A DNA stretch of 64,000 bases, taken from the NCBI GenBank assembly GCA_021521415.1, contig JAIQDT010001945.1, positions 124,001-188,000 of the forward strand, given 5' to 3'. Positions 46,771-55,839 of the stretch are shown here, one piece after another. Source of the DNA: Bidens hawaiensis (lineage: Eukaryota > Streptophyta > Magnoliopsida > Asterales > Asteraceae). The number at the start of each line of letters is the position of its first letter. Position 1 is the stretch's first letter. The position numbers were made by a program, and so were the translations under genes. The notes under the pieces are model-generated. The model had not been told where the DNA came from, ran no database searches, and worked only from the letters and a program-made list of their open reading frames with translations.

Positions 46771-49700
46771 ATTTCTTCTCGTGATCTTGAGTCTTCGGCC
46801 GATGACAAGAGTACTGCTGGTGAGTGCCAGTGTGCTCTGCCCGGCGATCAGTACCGGTACATTGTTAGGAAGTTCATGCTCGATCCTTTCGAGCCTGAGT
46901 TTCCTGAACCCCATCAGACCGTGTACGATGCCCCCAGAGGCAAGATCGGGGTTTATGCAGCATTCTTTGTCTACGGGAATCTTAGGTTCCCGTTGACAAA
47001 GTTTGTTTACCGTGTCCTTGAGAGGCACGGTGTTCATCTGACCGAGTTGCACCCTATGGCGATCGCCAAGATTCGCCATTTCGAGTGGGTGTGCCGGATT
47101 TTGGGCTTCGAGCCCCATGTTGACCGCCTGATGACCTTCTACACTTGGAGGTGCATCCAGGGGTGGTATACACTGACAACCCGTATCAAGGGTTTGAAGA
47201 TTTGTGCAACCGAGCGCAGTCTCCGTTCGTGGAAGCAGGAGTTCTTCTACATTTCTGCCCGCGTCATCCCCATCGCCATGAAGTTTAAAAATGGCCAAGC
47301 AATTCCGAGCCTTCACGCCACCAACTACCAGGAGGCGGAATGGTTCTCGAGGATATCCCGGGTCCAATCTCCGGTTTTCCGGTTTCCGGAGTCCGGGATG
47401 GTGATGTTGGGGATGAGCCGAGTGTGGAAAGAGGCTGACGCGCAAAAGGTTCCAATCGTCCTCGAATACGGTTCGAACTCTATCCCTTACGGTATGCTCC
47501 GTTTCTCTTTGCTTATACGAGTTTATCTTCTAACTGTTTATTTTCTTTCAGAGGGGAACAACTTGGAGTCGCTCCTGTACCCGCGGGAAGCTGACGGTCC
47601 CGCGCGGATGGGTACTCGTGCTCTAGACGAGAACGAGTTGCCCATCCTGGAACAAATGGCGGATCGGTTTGTGGAGGTCTATCCGCCGGGCCAAGAGATC
47701 CTGAGCCACCGGCGGCCAGGTAAGGCGATATTCTATCCTCAACCCCTCAATGCTGTACCCGCTGCTGGAATTCCTTACATCCTGTCTTCTTCTGAGGAAT
47801 CCGCAGATGGTCCTCCGCTAGTGCGGAAGAAGAAGGCTGCCGGCGGGAAAGGGAAGGAGAAGGTGGCCTCCACAGCTGATCCGGTGCTTCTATCTGACAC
47901 CGAGTCAGATAATGAAGAGGTGGCGGGGAACCCCGGTGGTGAGAAGACCACTGCTCCGGAGGCTACGACTGTTACCTCCGGAGAACCGACGACGACGGTG
48001 ACCGGCATCAAGAGACCGGCTCCATCGGGTTCATCCCCGCCCGTCCGTACGTTCAGGCTCAAGAAAACCCGTAAGTATAAACATTCTTCTTTTTGTAGAT
48101 TTATCATACTTCATAAATTTATTAACACTTGTCTTCTTTCTGCAGGCGTGGATGTTGACGCATTCCAGGGTGGAGCGCAGGGGAGTACCTCTCCGCCAAT
48201 GACGGTAGGCTCGGTCAGCCTACCTGAGGCGTCGACCCAGGCACCTTCGCCTGCTTCCGCTGGTCCAGTTGCTCAATCCTTTGAGCCAACTGTTCCAGCC
48301 GAGATGACGTCACCGCCGGCGGTGAGTGCAATTTTTACAGCATCGTTCACCGAGCCGGCGGTTACTGTTGCTGCTGACTCCTCGGCGGCGTCCGCGGCGG
48401 ACACCATGCCTCCGCCATCGACTGCGGCGGAAACCATGCCGCCTCCGCCATCGGCCTCGACGGCTGGACCTTCAGGTACGCGCGGGGCTTCTCGCCGATC
48501 TTTGTTACCTTCCCATCTGCCTGACCTTTTGGATGGATTTCCCTTAGGTTCAGGTGATGGGTTCGGTGGCTATCGGCCTGTGATCGACCCTACAGGTGCG
48601 TAGGGTTCTTTTGTCCTTTATGCAATTTTTATCATCTTTTCCTAACTGCTTTGTTTCTTTTGCAGTGTCGGATTCCAATGAAGTGTATGTTCCAAGATGG
48701 AACATTCGCCGAGGAACAACCCTTCGCACACCTGTGGAGTGCGTGGACTGGGCTCGCCACGCTGCTCCCCATGGTGCGTTGGGGGAAGCCATGGTTAGCT
48801 ACCAGGAGGGTAGGCTAACCAACGAGCTTCGGGTTCTCCTGGCCCGGATGCAGCCACGCGTCGAGCTGCTTTGTCGTGAAAACGACAAGTTGAAAGCAGC
48901 TCGCGTTAAAGAAGTATCTCAGGCGCGTGCTCTCCGGGAGGAGAACCAAAAACTAACCGCAGCATCTGCGGAGAAGGAGAAGGCCTTCAAGGCCCTCGAG
49001 GTTGAGGTTCAAGCGCGACTCGAGGCCCGCTCCAAGGCTGCCCAAGCTGTTAACGAACAGCTTCGGCTAGCTAAGGAGACTGCGAGGAACGCGACCGAGA
49101 GGGCCACCAAGGCTGAAGCTGTTGCTGAGCCTCTCCGCCTGGAGAATGAAGAACTTAAAGCTAAGTTAGAGGCTCTTCAACAGGCTCATGATGCCTTGGC
49201 TATGGAGGATGCGAAGAAGCTTCAAGAGATCCTGGACCAGAGGGGTGTGCTTGCGCACACCGAGCGGAAGCTTAAGGGCGTTGAAGAGGCCGCTGCAAAG
49301 GATGTGCTTCTCGCCAATCTTAATAAGAACGAAGCTGAACGCGCCTGCACCCAAGCTCTGGTTGTCAAGGAATGGCTTCTTCGAGAAGCGTTGCCTCAGG
49401 TATTTTAGCTTTATGTCGTCACGCTTTCCTTTGTAGGATAGAAGTTCTTATACTTGTACATTTTTTGTAGGTTGTGCATCGGGTCTTTTCAGAGACATCT
49501 TACGACGATGCTATGAGCGCAGCCCTCAACGCTTCTCATGAGGATGGGGAACGGACCGGCTTCCTGCTTGGTCTAGGGTTTGCTGAGAAAGGCGTCCCGC
49601 CTTCCAACTTCCCTTTGTATAATGCGGATACCGAAACTATTTATGACCAAGCAGTGAACCAGTATGCTGCCTTCCCGCATCCGGTGGTGGAGAAGGTGAA

Positions 49701-49806
49701 TGAAATTGCTGCTGCTGATGATGGGCTTGCTGTCCTTAGAGCTTTCCTTGAACCGTCACACTCTGCCGATGGTGCGGGTCCAAGTGGGAGTGGTCCTGAA
49801 GCATGA
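46771..49806 (+). CDS. Spliced antisense gene of the Tat element (putative gypsy-type transposon domain protein, coiled-coil)
   Basis: Exons, ending at the TGA at 49806: up to 47491, 47552-48070, 48146-48595, 48666-49399 and 49471-49806. The four short GT-AG introns (60, 75, 70 and 71 bp) keep one frame. From the first in-frame ATG (46876) the product is 884 residues. Exon 1 has GVYAAFFVYGNLRFPLTKF and LTELHPMAIAKIRHFEWVC, which match the 'putative gypsy type transposon' (Transposase_28) family common in plant antisense ORFs. Exons 2-3 are acidic, then Ala/Pro/Thr-rich and low complexity. Exon 4 is a long Lys/Glu/Ala coiled coil. Exon 5 is a compact acidic tail. The frame is open upstream of 46876 to at least 46771, where an ATT stands at a plausible start; an out-of-frame ATG (46802) comes first in the leader. 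Function is unknown. It faces gag-pol tail to tail. Confidence 0.82.
47492..47551 (+). other. Antisense gene intron 1
   Basis: GTATGC...TTTCAG, 60 bp, no in-frame stop, so retention would only add 20 residues. Confidence 0.7.
48071..48145 (+). other. Antisense gene intron 2
   Basis: GTAAGT...CTGCAG, 75 bp, multiple of three and without a stop. A cryptic acceptor TTTTGTAG lies at 48091-48098. Confidence 0.75.
48596..48665 (+). other. Antisense gene intron 3
   Basis: GTGCGT...TTGCAG, 70 bp. Removal is required: an in-frame TAG follows the donor at once. Confidence 0.75.
49400..49470 (+). other. Antisense gene intron 4
   Basis: GTATTT...TTGTAG, 71 bp, with an in-frame stop just after the donor, so splicing is needed to reach exon 5. 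Confidence 0.75.
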
Positions 49807-49907
49807 TCCAAAAGATCCCTTTCCACCACTAGCGTAGATATTTGCTCTTGTACTTCTTTTGTATGCGGGTATATACCCAGCAATGTTTGTAATATTCAAG
49901 TTGATGA

Positions 49908-49913
49908 AATAAA
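49908..49913 (+). terminator. Poly(A) signal of the antisense gene
   Basis: AATAAA about 100 bp after the antisense stop codon, preceded by TTTGTAAT-type sequence. Confidence 0.55.
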
Positions 49914-49976
49914 GAATGTGTTTGTCCTTTGTTTATTTTACGCATGTTTACACTTAGCAATTTCTTTAGTACTTAG

Positions 49977-50306
49977 ATAAGTTAACTTTTTGACGTGGTA
50001 AATTATAAGTTTATTTTTGCTTCCTCTTTCATGATTGTGCGGGTAGGACCGTCACTTGCACTTAGTAGGATGGCTAAACTTACATTTATCCTGCGTGGAA
50101 GTTTTCCTCATCTTTTCCTTGAAATTTTCTAAGTGTTCAGAATAAGTTAACCTTTGAACGTGGTAGATGATAGGTTGAAGTTTTGCTTCCTTGCTTGTGA
50201 TTGTGCGGGTAAGACCGTCACTTGCACTTACAAGGATGGCTAAACTTTACTTACCACTGACCTGCGTGTAGGTTTTCCTTAGAACTTTTTAACATTTTTA
50301 GCGTTG
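49977..50306. repeat. 2 x about 165 bp tandem repeat between antisense gene and pol
   Basis: ATAAGTTAAC at 49977 and 50142. Shared words include GATTGTGCGGGTA and ACCGTCACTTGCACTTA. It lies between the converging 3' ends. Confidence 0.75.
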
Positions 50307-50487
50307 TGTTTATGCGGGTTTTGCCGCCTTCCACACGCAACTACTTACTTCTTCACGCATTGGTGCGGTGAATACCGGCACATGGGAAGTTCATAAGTTA
50401 AAGGTAAGGCTATCAACACATTGTGTAAGGAGAATCATTTCCATTAGAAGTGGCTCTAGGCCTTTTCTTTACAAGTTTGGAATTGAT

Positions 50488-53400
50488 CTACATATAACAT
50501 TTGCGTAATTGAGCTCCATTCCATGTTCTTGGGATAGGAGTGCCATCGAGCCTTTCAAGCCGGTATGCGCCTTTTCCCAGGACTTCTTTGATAATGTATG
50601 GCCCCTCCCAGACCGGGGCCAGCTTTCCTGGGCGTTCTTGGTTTGAAGCCTCGTTGTTACGCAGTATGTAGTCTCCTTCATTGAAGTTGCAGAGTTTTAC
50701 CCGCGTGTTGTAGTACTTTTGCATTTGTCGTTTGTAATTTTCTTCATGCACTGCGGCTAAGTCTCTGCGTTCCTCGGTTAGCATAAGATCTAACCGTCTT
50801 TCCGCATCATTGTCTTCTGGCTGGATCAAGACCCTTGGTGAGGGTAAACCAATTTCGACTGGGACCGTGGCTTCAGTGCCATAAGTGAGACTGAACGGGG
50901 TTTCCCCCGTACTGGCCTTTTTCAGCGTTCTGTTTGCCCAAAGGACGTGCGGGAGCTCGTCCACCCAGCCGGATCTGTGTTTCAAGAGTCTTTTCTTTAT
51001 GCCATCGACGATGCTCTTGTTTGCTCTTTCCACCTCACCATTACCTTGCGGGTGTGCCACTGAGGTAAAGGTGTGGGTGATTTGAAGTTCTTTCAGCCAC
51101 TGCTGTAGCTTCTTGTCAGCAAAGTTGGTGCCGTTATCGCTCACCAGATTCTGTGGAAGTCCAAAACGACAAATAATAAATTCCCAAATAAATTTTTTGA
51201 TATGTTTTGCGGTTGTTTGGGCTAAAGGTTTTGCTTCTATCCACTTGGTGAAGTAATCGATGGCTACCACTAGGAACTGAACGTTTCCTGCTGCTGTGGG
51301 AAATGGGCCTGTCACATCGATGACCCACTTCTGAAATGGCCACGAAGAAGTGACTGGAACAAGTTCGTTCTTCGGGCGATGCGTGTTGGGTGCGTAAAGC
51401 TGGCAAGACCTGCATTTTCTAGTGTATGCCAGTGCATCCATATGCATCCCCGGCCAAAAGTATCCCGCATTGTTCAGCTTAGCCACAACAGCGCGGGGAC
51501 CTGCGTGAACTCCACAGATGCCCTCGTGTACTTCCCTTAAGAGGTAGTCAGCATCTTGGTTGTCCACGCATCTTAAAAGTGGGCCAAGAAAGTTACGTCT
51601 GTAAAGGTTGTCATTGATGAGTTGATAATTTAGTGCTTTACAGCGTAGTTTTCTTGCCTGTGTTTTTGATTCTGGTAGTGTTCCTGCTGCAAGGTAATTT
51701 ATTATTGGTGTCATCCACGTTTCTGTACCGGTTTGGATGACACAAATTTCCTTGTGCGGGACTGATGGTGCTTCGAGGAGTTCAATGCGGATGTCCTTTC
51801 CCAAGTGGGTGAAGGCTAGTGATGCAAGCTTGCTTAACGCATCCGCAGATTTGTTTTCGCTGCGCTTAACGTGTATGACTTTACAATCATTAAAATCACG
51901 CATAAGGGTTTTTGCCTGGGCGAAGTACAGGGCCATTGTGTCGTTCACAGCCGTGTACGTCCCATTTATTTGGTTGGCCACCAGCATGGAATCCACGTGG
52001 GCTTCCAAGTTTTTCACTCCCATTTTACGCGCAATTCTCAATCCGGCCAAGAATGCTTCGTATTCGGCTTCGTTATTCGTACTTGGGAAATCCAACCGAA
52101 TAGCGTAAGTATATTCTTGGCCCGCTGGGTTGGTTAATTTTAACCCTGCGCCTGAACCCTCGTTGTTGGCTGCTCCATCAGTATAGAGTCGCCAGATATC
52201 GTTGATGTCCTGTGCTGGGGAGGGTTGAGCCTCCTCCTGGCACTCTTTCTCCCGCGTAGCGGGGACTTCTGCAATAAAATCGGCCAGGACCTGGCCTTTT
52301 ATGGCTGGTCTTGGCTTGTACTTAATTGCATATTCTCCCAATTCAATTGCCCATTTGGCTAGACGTCCCGATAATTCGGGTTTGCCTAGAACGTTTGAGA
52401 GTTTGAAGTTGGTGAGAATGGTGATTGGGTGGCCCTGGAAATATCGTCTTAACCTGCGTGAAGCGTGTATAAGTGCTAAGACTAATTTTTCGAGGGTAGA
52501 GTACCGGGTTTCTACGTCTGTTAGTACACGGCTAACATAATAGATTGGCATCTGGATGCCTTTTCGTTCTGTTAGCAGTACTGCCCCGGTTGCTCTATCT
52601 GTTGCGGAAAGGTATAGGATTAACTCCTCTCCCGCTTGTGGTGCTGTAAGTGTTGGGAGTTCGATCAGGCGTGACCGAATCTCCTGAAAAGCTGCTTCCG
52701 CTTCTGGTGTCCAGCGGAAGTGCGTTTTCTTTAAGCAGTTTCTTAATGTTGACACGAAAGGAAACGACTTGTCTGCATGGTTTGCCAAAAAGCGATTAAG
52801 TGCGACTAGTCGTCCATTCAGTGTCTGAGCCTGTTTGATGGTGGTAGGTGATTCCATTTTAACAATGGCTTCGACCTTTTCAGGGTTCGCTCTGAAGCCA
52901 TCTTTAGTAACAATGACTCCCAAGAACTTCCCTTCTTCCATCCCAAATGAACACTTGCTCGGGTTGAGCTTCATGTTTATCTTTCTGAGCGTGTTGAAAG
53001 TTTCTTCAATGTCTTTCAACATCGCTTCTGGCTCGGGGCTTTTGATGACCAAATCATCCATATAGACTTCCAAGTTTCTCCCGATTTGGGCATGAAACTC
53101 TTTGTCCATCAAGCGTTGGTACGTGGACCCTGCATTCTTAAGTCCGAAGGGCATCATTTTATAACAAAATGTACCATCGGGCGTCCGAAACGCGGTTTTG
53201 TCCTGGTCATCTACGGCCATGTGGATTTGATGGTACCCCTTATACGCATCCAAGAAGCATTTAAGGCGAAATGGTGCCAACGAATCCACCTTAAGATCAA
53301 TTTCTGGTAACGGATAACAATCTTTGGGGCATGCTTTGTTCAAATCTTTGAAATCTATGCACATGCGCCATTGTTTGTCATTCTTCGGTACCATTACGGG

Positions 53401-53745
53401 ATTTGCAACCCATGTTTGATATCTACTAACGCGTATGATGCCTGCGTCAAGGAGTTCCTTGACTTGGGTTCTACACGCGTTAGTTTGTTCAGGCCCCATT
53501 ACTCTGCGCTTTTGTACGACTGGCGTAACAGCCGGATCGCACTTGAGCTTATGCTCCGCCTTACTTCGGGGTACACCAGTCATGTCAGCTGGTGTCCACG
53601 CAAAGATGTCAGCGTTTTTCTGCAGTAGGCGTTTGAGTAAGGTGCGGGTGGGATCAACGATTGTTGGTCCAATGGTAACGGCCTGGTCGGGGTATTTGCC
53701 ATTGAAGGCCCATTTTTCCGGTTCGGTGATGGTTGGTTTGGCCAT
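50488..53745 (-). CDS. Pol: reverse transcriptase, RNase H, second RNase H, integrase
   Basis: An uninterrupted 1085-codon frame. RT about residues 72-275 with FLDAYKGYHQ (D166) and YMDD (228-231). RT-linked RNase H about 376-490 has ATDRATGAVL (D383) but Asn446 where a catalytic Asp is usual (ILTNF). A second, archaeal-type RNase H at 518-642 keeps its acid set: D523 (YTDG), E561 (NNEAEYEAF), D585 (VDS) and D635 (ADALSKL). Integrase zinc finger H740/H747/C778/C781, then core D810, D870, E906, an exact D-x59-D-x35-E. The tail has GPYIIKEVLGKGAYRL, with no chromodomain. The dual RNase H is the hallmark of Tat elements. It makes cDNA from the genomic RNA, degrades the template and inserts the product. 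The frame equals that of gag, but the protease segment between lies in another frame. Confidence 0.93.
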   Translation of the reverse strand: MAKPTITEPEKWAFNGKYPDQAVTIGPTIVDPTRTLLKRLLQKNADIFAWTPADMTGVPRSKAEHKLKCDPAVTPVVQKRRVMGPEQTNACRTQVKELLDAGIIRVSRYQTWVANPVMVPKNDKQWRMCIDFKDLNKACPKDCYPLPEIDLKVDSLAPFRLKCFLDAYKGYHQIHMAVDDQDKTAFRTPDGTFCYKMMPFGLKNAGSTYQRLMDKEFHAQIGRNLEVYMDDLVIKSPEPEAMLKDIEETFNTLRKINMKLNPSKCSFGMEEGKFLGVIVTKDGFRANPEKVEAIVKMESPTTIKQAQTLNGRLVALNRFLANHADKSFPFVSTLRNCLKKTHFRWTPEAEAAFQEIRSRLIELPTLTAPQAGEELILYLSATDRATGAVLLTERKGIQMPIYYVSRVLTDVETRYSTLEKLVLALIHASRRLRRYFQGHPITILTNFKLSNVLGKPELSGRLAKWAIELGEYAIKYKPRPAIKGQVLADFIAEVPATREKECQEEAQPSPAQDINDIWRLYTDGAANNEGSGAGLKLTNPAGQEYTYAIRLDFPSTNNEAEYEAFLAGLRIARKMGVKNLEAHVDSMLVANQINGTYTAVNDTMALYFAQAKTLMRDFNDCKVIHVKRSENKSADALSKLASLAFTHLGKDIRIELLEAPSVPHKEICVIQTGTETWMTPIINYLAAGTLPESKTQARKLRCKALNYQLINDNLYRRNFLGPLLRCVDNQDADYLLREVHEGICGVHAGPRAVVAKLNNAGYFWPGMHMDALAYTRKCRSCQLYAPNTHRPKNELVPVTSSWPFQKWVIDVTGPFPTAAGNVQFLVVAIDYFTKWIEAKPLAQTTAKHIKKFIWEFIICRFGLPQNLVSDNGTNFADKKLQQWLKELQITHTFTSVAHPQGNGEVERANKSIVDGIKKRLLKHRSGWVDELPHVLWANRTLKKASTGETPFSLTYGTEATVPVEIGLPSPRVLIQPEDNDAERRLDLMLTEERRDLAAVHEENYKRQMQKYYNTRVKLCNFNEGDYILRNNEASNQERPGKLAPVWEGPYIIKEVLGKGAYRLERLDGTPIPRTWNGAQLRKCYM

Positions 53746-53758
53746 TTTTGGTTTGGGT

Positions 53759-53940
53759 TTAGATGAGACAGATGCGATGCATACCTGGGGAAGATACCAC
53801 GGCGTTGAATCTTGCCATCCCGTCTCTTCCGAATAGGATGTCGTACGTGTGGTGTGGCTTTCTCATCACGACAAAATCCACGTCCTCTGTGCGTGAATGA
53901 TTCCCATCGGTAAGAGTAACGGGGAAAGATAGGATACCCA
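53759..53940 (-). pseudogene. Displaced C-terminal part of the protease
   Basis: About 60 codons that continue the protease fold (LGILSFPVTLTDG, DFVVMRKPHHTYDILFGRDG) lie one frame away from gag and end at TAA 53761-53759. They are separated from gag by the short C-run at 53941-53945 and from pol by 13 bases and one frame step. Confidence 0.75.
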
Positions 53941-55779
53941 GGGGGTTTCTGTGCTGCCATCAAACCCTTCCATTGAAGCGTAGACCGTTTCCAAGCGTTC
54001 TTTGTCTTCATCATCCAGCTTGTCAAAGAACTGCCTGTACATCACCGTCGACGAAGCGCCGTTGTCAACAAGAGTGCGGGAAGTGATGTAATTCCCCAGC
54101 TGGCTTTTGATGACGATGGGGCCTTCTTTGCTGGGGCCTCCTGGCACTCGCGGGAAGCGCACCTCAGCTTCCTTCCACGCGCATGGTTCTGTCGCTCGTC
54201 TTTTTCTTCCTCCGACCTTGCCATGAACCATGTTGATGCTGATGTCGACGGGCTTTCGTCCGTTACCTCTGTACCGGTTGTCATTTCTTCCTCCCTTCCT
54301 GATTGATGCCACGAGATGTGCCAGTCTTCCATCCTTCACAAATGTCTCAACAATATCCTTCAGGGATGTGCACTCTTCAGTACCATGACCCTTTGTCCCG
54401 TGGAAATCACAGGATTTGCTTTGATCCGCATTAGGTTTCTGCCGGATCAATGGGGCTTTTGGCCATGGCAATTTTTCCGTGGCAAATATCTCCGTGACGC
54501 TCTTGGTGAGTGGCGTCCACCGGTGTTTTCGGTTTGAAGGGTGTGTGTTGTCCCTTCCACCAACAAGAGGGCGAGAGCTGGATGAGGTGTCAAAGTTTAC
54601 CCTTGACTGCCAAATACCTAGCCGCCTCTTTTTGTTCTGCCGGGCGGTCCTAACGTTGTTCTCCCTTGTCCTCTGCGTGTAGAGGTGAGTACTCTGGGGA
54701 AGATCTCTTCCCAGCTGCTTCTCCGTCTCTGCAAAGCGCTTGGCTGCCGTCATGATGGCATCCCATGTGGATGGCATGCCGTCCTTACCCGTTAATGTGC
54801 GGATAAGCTCTGGGTATTCGGCGCCCTGGATGAAAGCGGCGCGAACGAGATCTTCACTTACGTTGCCCAGACTTAGTTTCTTGGAGTTGAAGCGGGTGAT
54901 GAAGTCTAGTAAAGATTCATCCTCCTCTCTCACGCAGTTGAGGATCGTCCACTGCTCTTCAGTATACTTCCTCTGCTGGCTGAAGTGCTGGCTGAACTTA
55001 TTCTGAAAGTCCGCCCAGTCATATATGTGGTGGACCGGTAAACGGTCGAACCATGCCCTGGCTGCTCCGACCAGAGTCATCTGGAACATGTAACACCACG
55101 TGGGTTCCGTCCAGTTACTGACGGTAGCCCCTGCAATGAACCTGTTCAAATGGTCATCTGGGTCGGATAGACCATCATAAGTGCCAATGTTGGACATTTG
55201 TTTGGCACTTCTTGGGGCAATTGCTTCCGCAATGTCCCTTGCAAATTTTGACTTTCCTGCATTCGTAGCAGTTGGTCTAAAGGTTTTGGAGAAGTCACGC
55301 GGGTTTTTCTCCGCATTTGTTGGTTTAAAGGCTTGCCCAAAATTCCTTTTTGGCTGGGAGTCCGTTTCCTTACGCTTCCCTTTCGCCTTATGGCGAGGGT
55401 TTGCGTCGGTATCGGACTCCTCCCTCTCGTCTGAGTACTCGCCCTCGCTGTTCATAATGAGGTGTTGGCGAGTACTGCCGAATTCGTCAGCCTGTTGAAC
55501 TGAACGCAAGCGTTCGTCCAACTCAGCTTGGAACTCTTTCTGACGTTCTTCGGCCCACGCCTTCACTTGGTCTAGTGTTTGGTGAGGGACCCTCGTTCGT
55601 TTTTCCAGCTGGGTATCGGTGAACCCCAGTGGAATATTTACTCCACTTGCCCCGGCTTGGGTAGTCGGGGTAGTGTTCGTAAGGATTGTATAACCGCCGG
55701 TGTTCCCCCCAGTTGCTGGGGTTGTTACCGGGGTTTCTTGGTCGGTTACTGGCCTTTGGACCGGAGTAACGTTAACCAT
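53866..55779 (-). CDS. Gag and N-terminal protease, frameshifted at its end
   Basis: A 637-codon frame. Residues 1-190 are low complexity. The retrotransposon gag domain (about 196-357) starts IGTYDGLSDPDDHL and includes AARAWFDRLP. The zinc-knuckle-like motif is C457-x2-H460-x4-H465-x4-C470 (CDFHGTKGHGTEEC), the variant seen in Tat gags. An aspartic protease follows with active site VDNGASS (D572). After residue 612, at a run of five Cs (53941-53945), the frame leaves the family sequence and runs through about 24 unrelated codons to TGA. This looks like loss of one base, which would remove the rest of the protease and uncouple pol. Gag itself should still be made. Confidence 0.88.
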   Translation of the reverse strand: MVNVTPVQRPVTDQETPVTTPATGGNTGGYTILTNTTPTTQAGASGVNIPLGFTDTQLEKRTRVPHQTLDQVKAWAEERQKEFQAELDERLRSVQQADEFGSTRQHLIMNSEGEYSDEREESDTDANPRHKAKGKRKETDSQPKRNFGQAFKPTNAEKNPRDFSKTFRPTATNAGKSKFARDIAEAIAPRSAKQMSNIGTYDGLSDPDDHLNRFIAGATVSNWTEPTWCYMFQMTLVGAARAWFDRLPVHHIYDWADFQNKFSQHFSQQRKYTEEQWTILNCVREEDESLLDFITRFNSKKLSLGNVSEDLVRAAFIQGAEYPELIRTLTGKDGMPSTWDAIMTAAKRFAETEKQLGRDLPQSTHLYTQRTRENNVRTARQNKKRRLGIWQSRVNFDTSSSSRPLVGGRDNTHPSNRKHRWTPLTKSVTEIFATEKLPWPKAPLIRQKPNADQSKSCDFHGTKGHGTEECTSLKDIVETFVKDGRLAHLVASIRKGGRNDNRYRGNGRKPVDISINMVHGKVGGRKRRATEPCAWKEAEVRFPRVPGGPSKEGPIVIKSQLGNYITSRTLVDNGASSTVMYRQFFDKLDDEDKERLETVYASMEGFDGSTETPWVSYLSPLLLPMGIIHAQRTWILS

Positions 55780-55820
55780 TTCTTCAGAAAATTCGAAAAA
55801 ACTAAATTAGTTCTAGCTTT

Positions 55821-55838
55821 TATGCACGGATGGCGCCA
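55821..55838 (-). other. Primer binding site
   Basis: On the minus strand TGGCGCCATCCGTGC starts one base inside the 5' LTR. TGGCGCC matches the acceptor end of plant tRNA-Asp, but the match degrades after about 8 nt, so the primer identity is uncertain. Confidence 0.6.
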
Positions 55839-55839
55839 A

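Noticed and set aside
46699..47445. 248-codon frame on the minus strand
   Set aside because: It is the complement of exon 1 of the antisense gene; the plus-strand frame matches a known domain and has consistent splice sites.
53757..53950. Programmed frameshift as the normal explanation of the gag/pro/pol frames
   Set aside because: Not excluded, but the break falls inside the protease fold at a short C-run, which fits a one-base loss better than a designed shift. Kept as an alternative in the finding.
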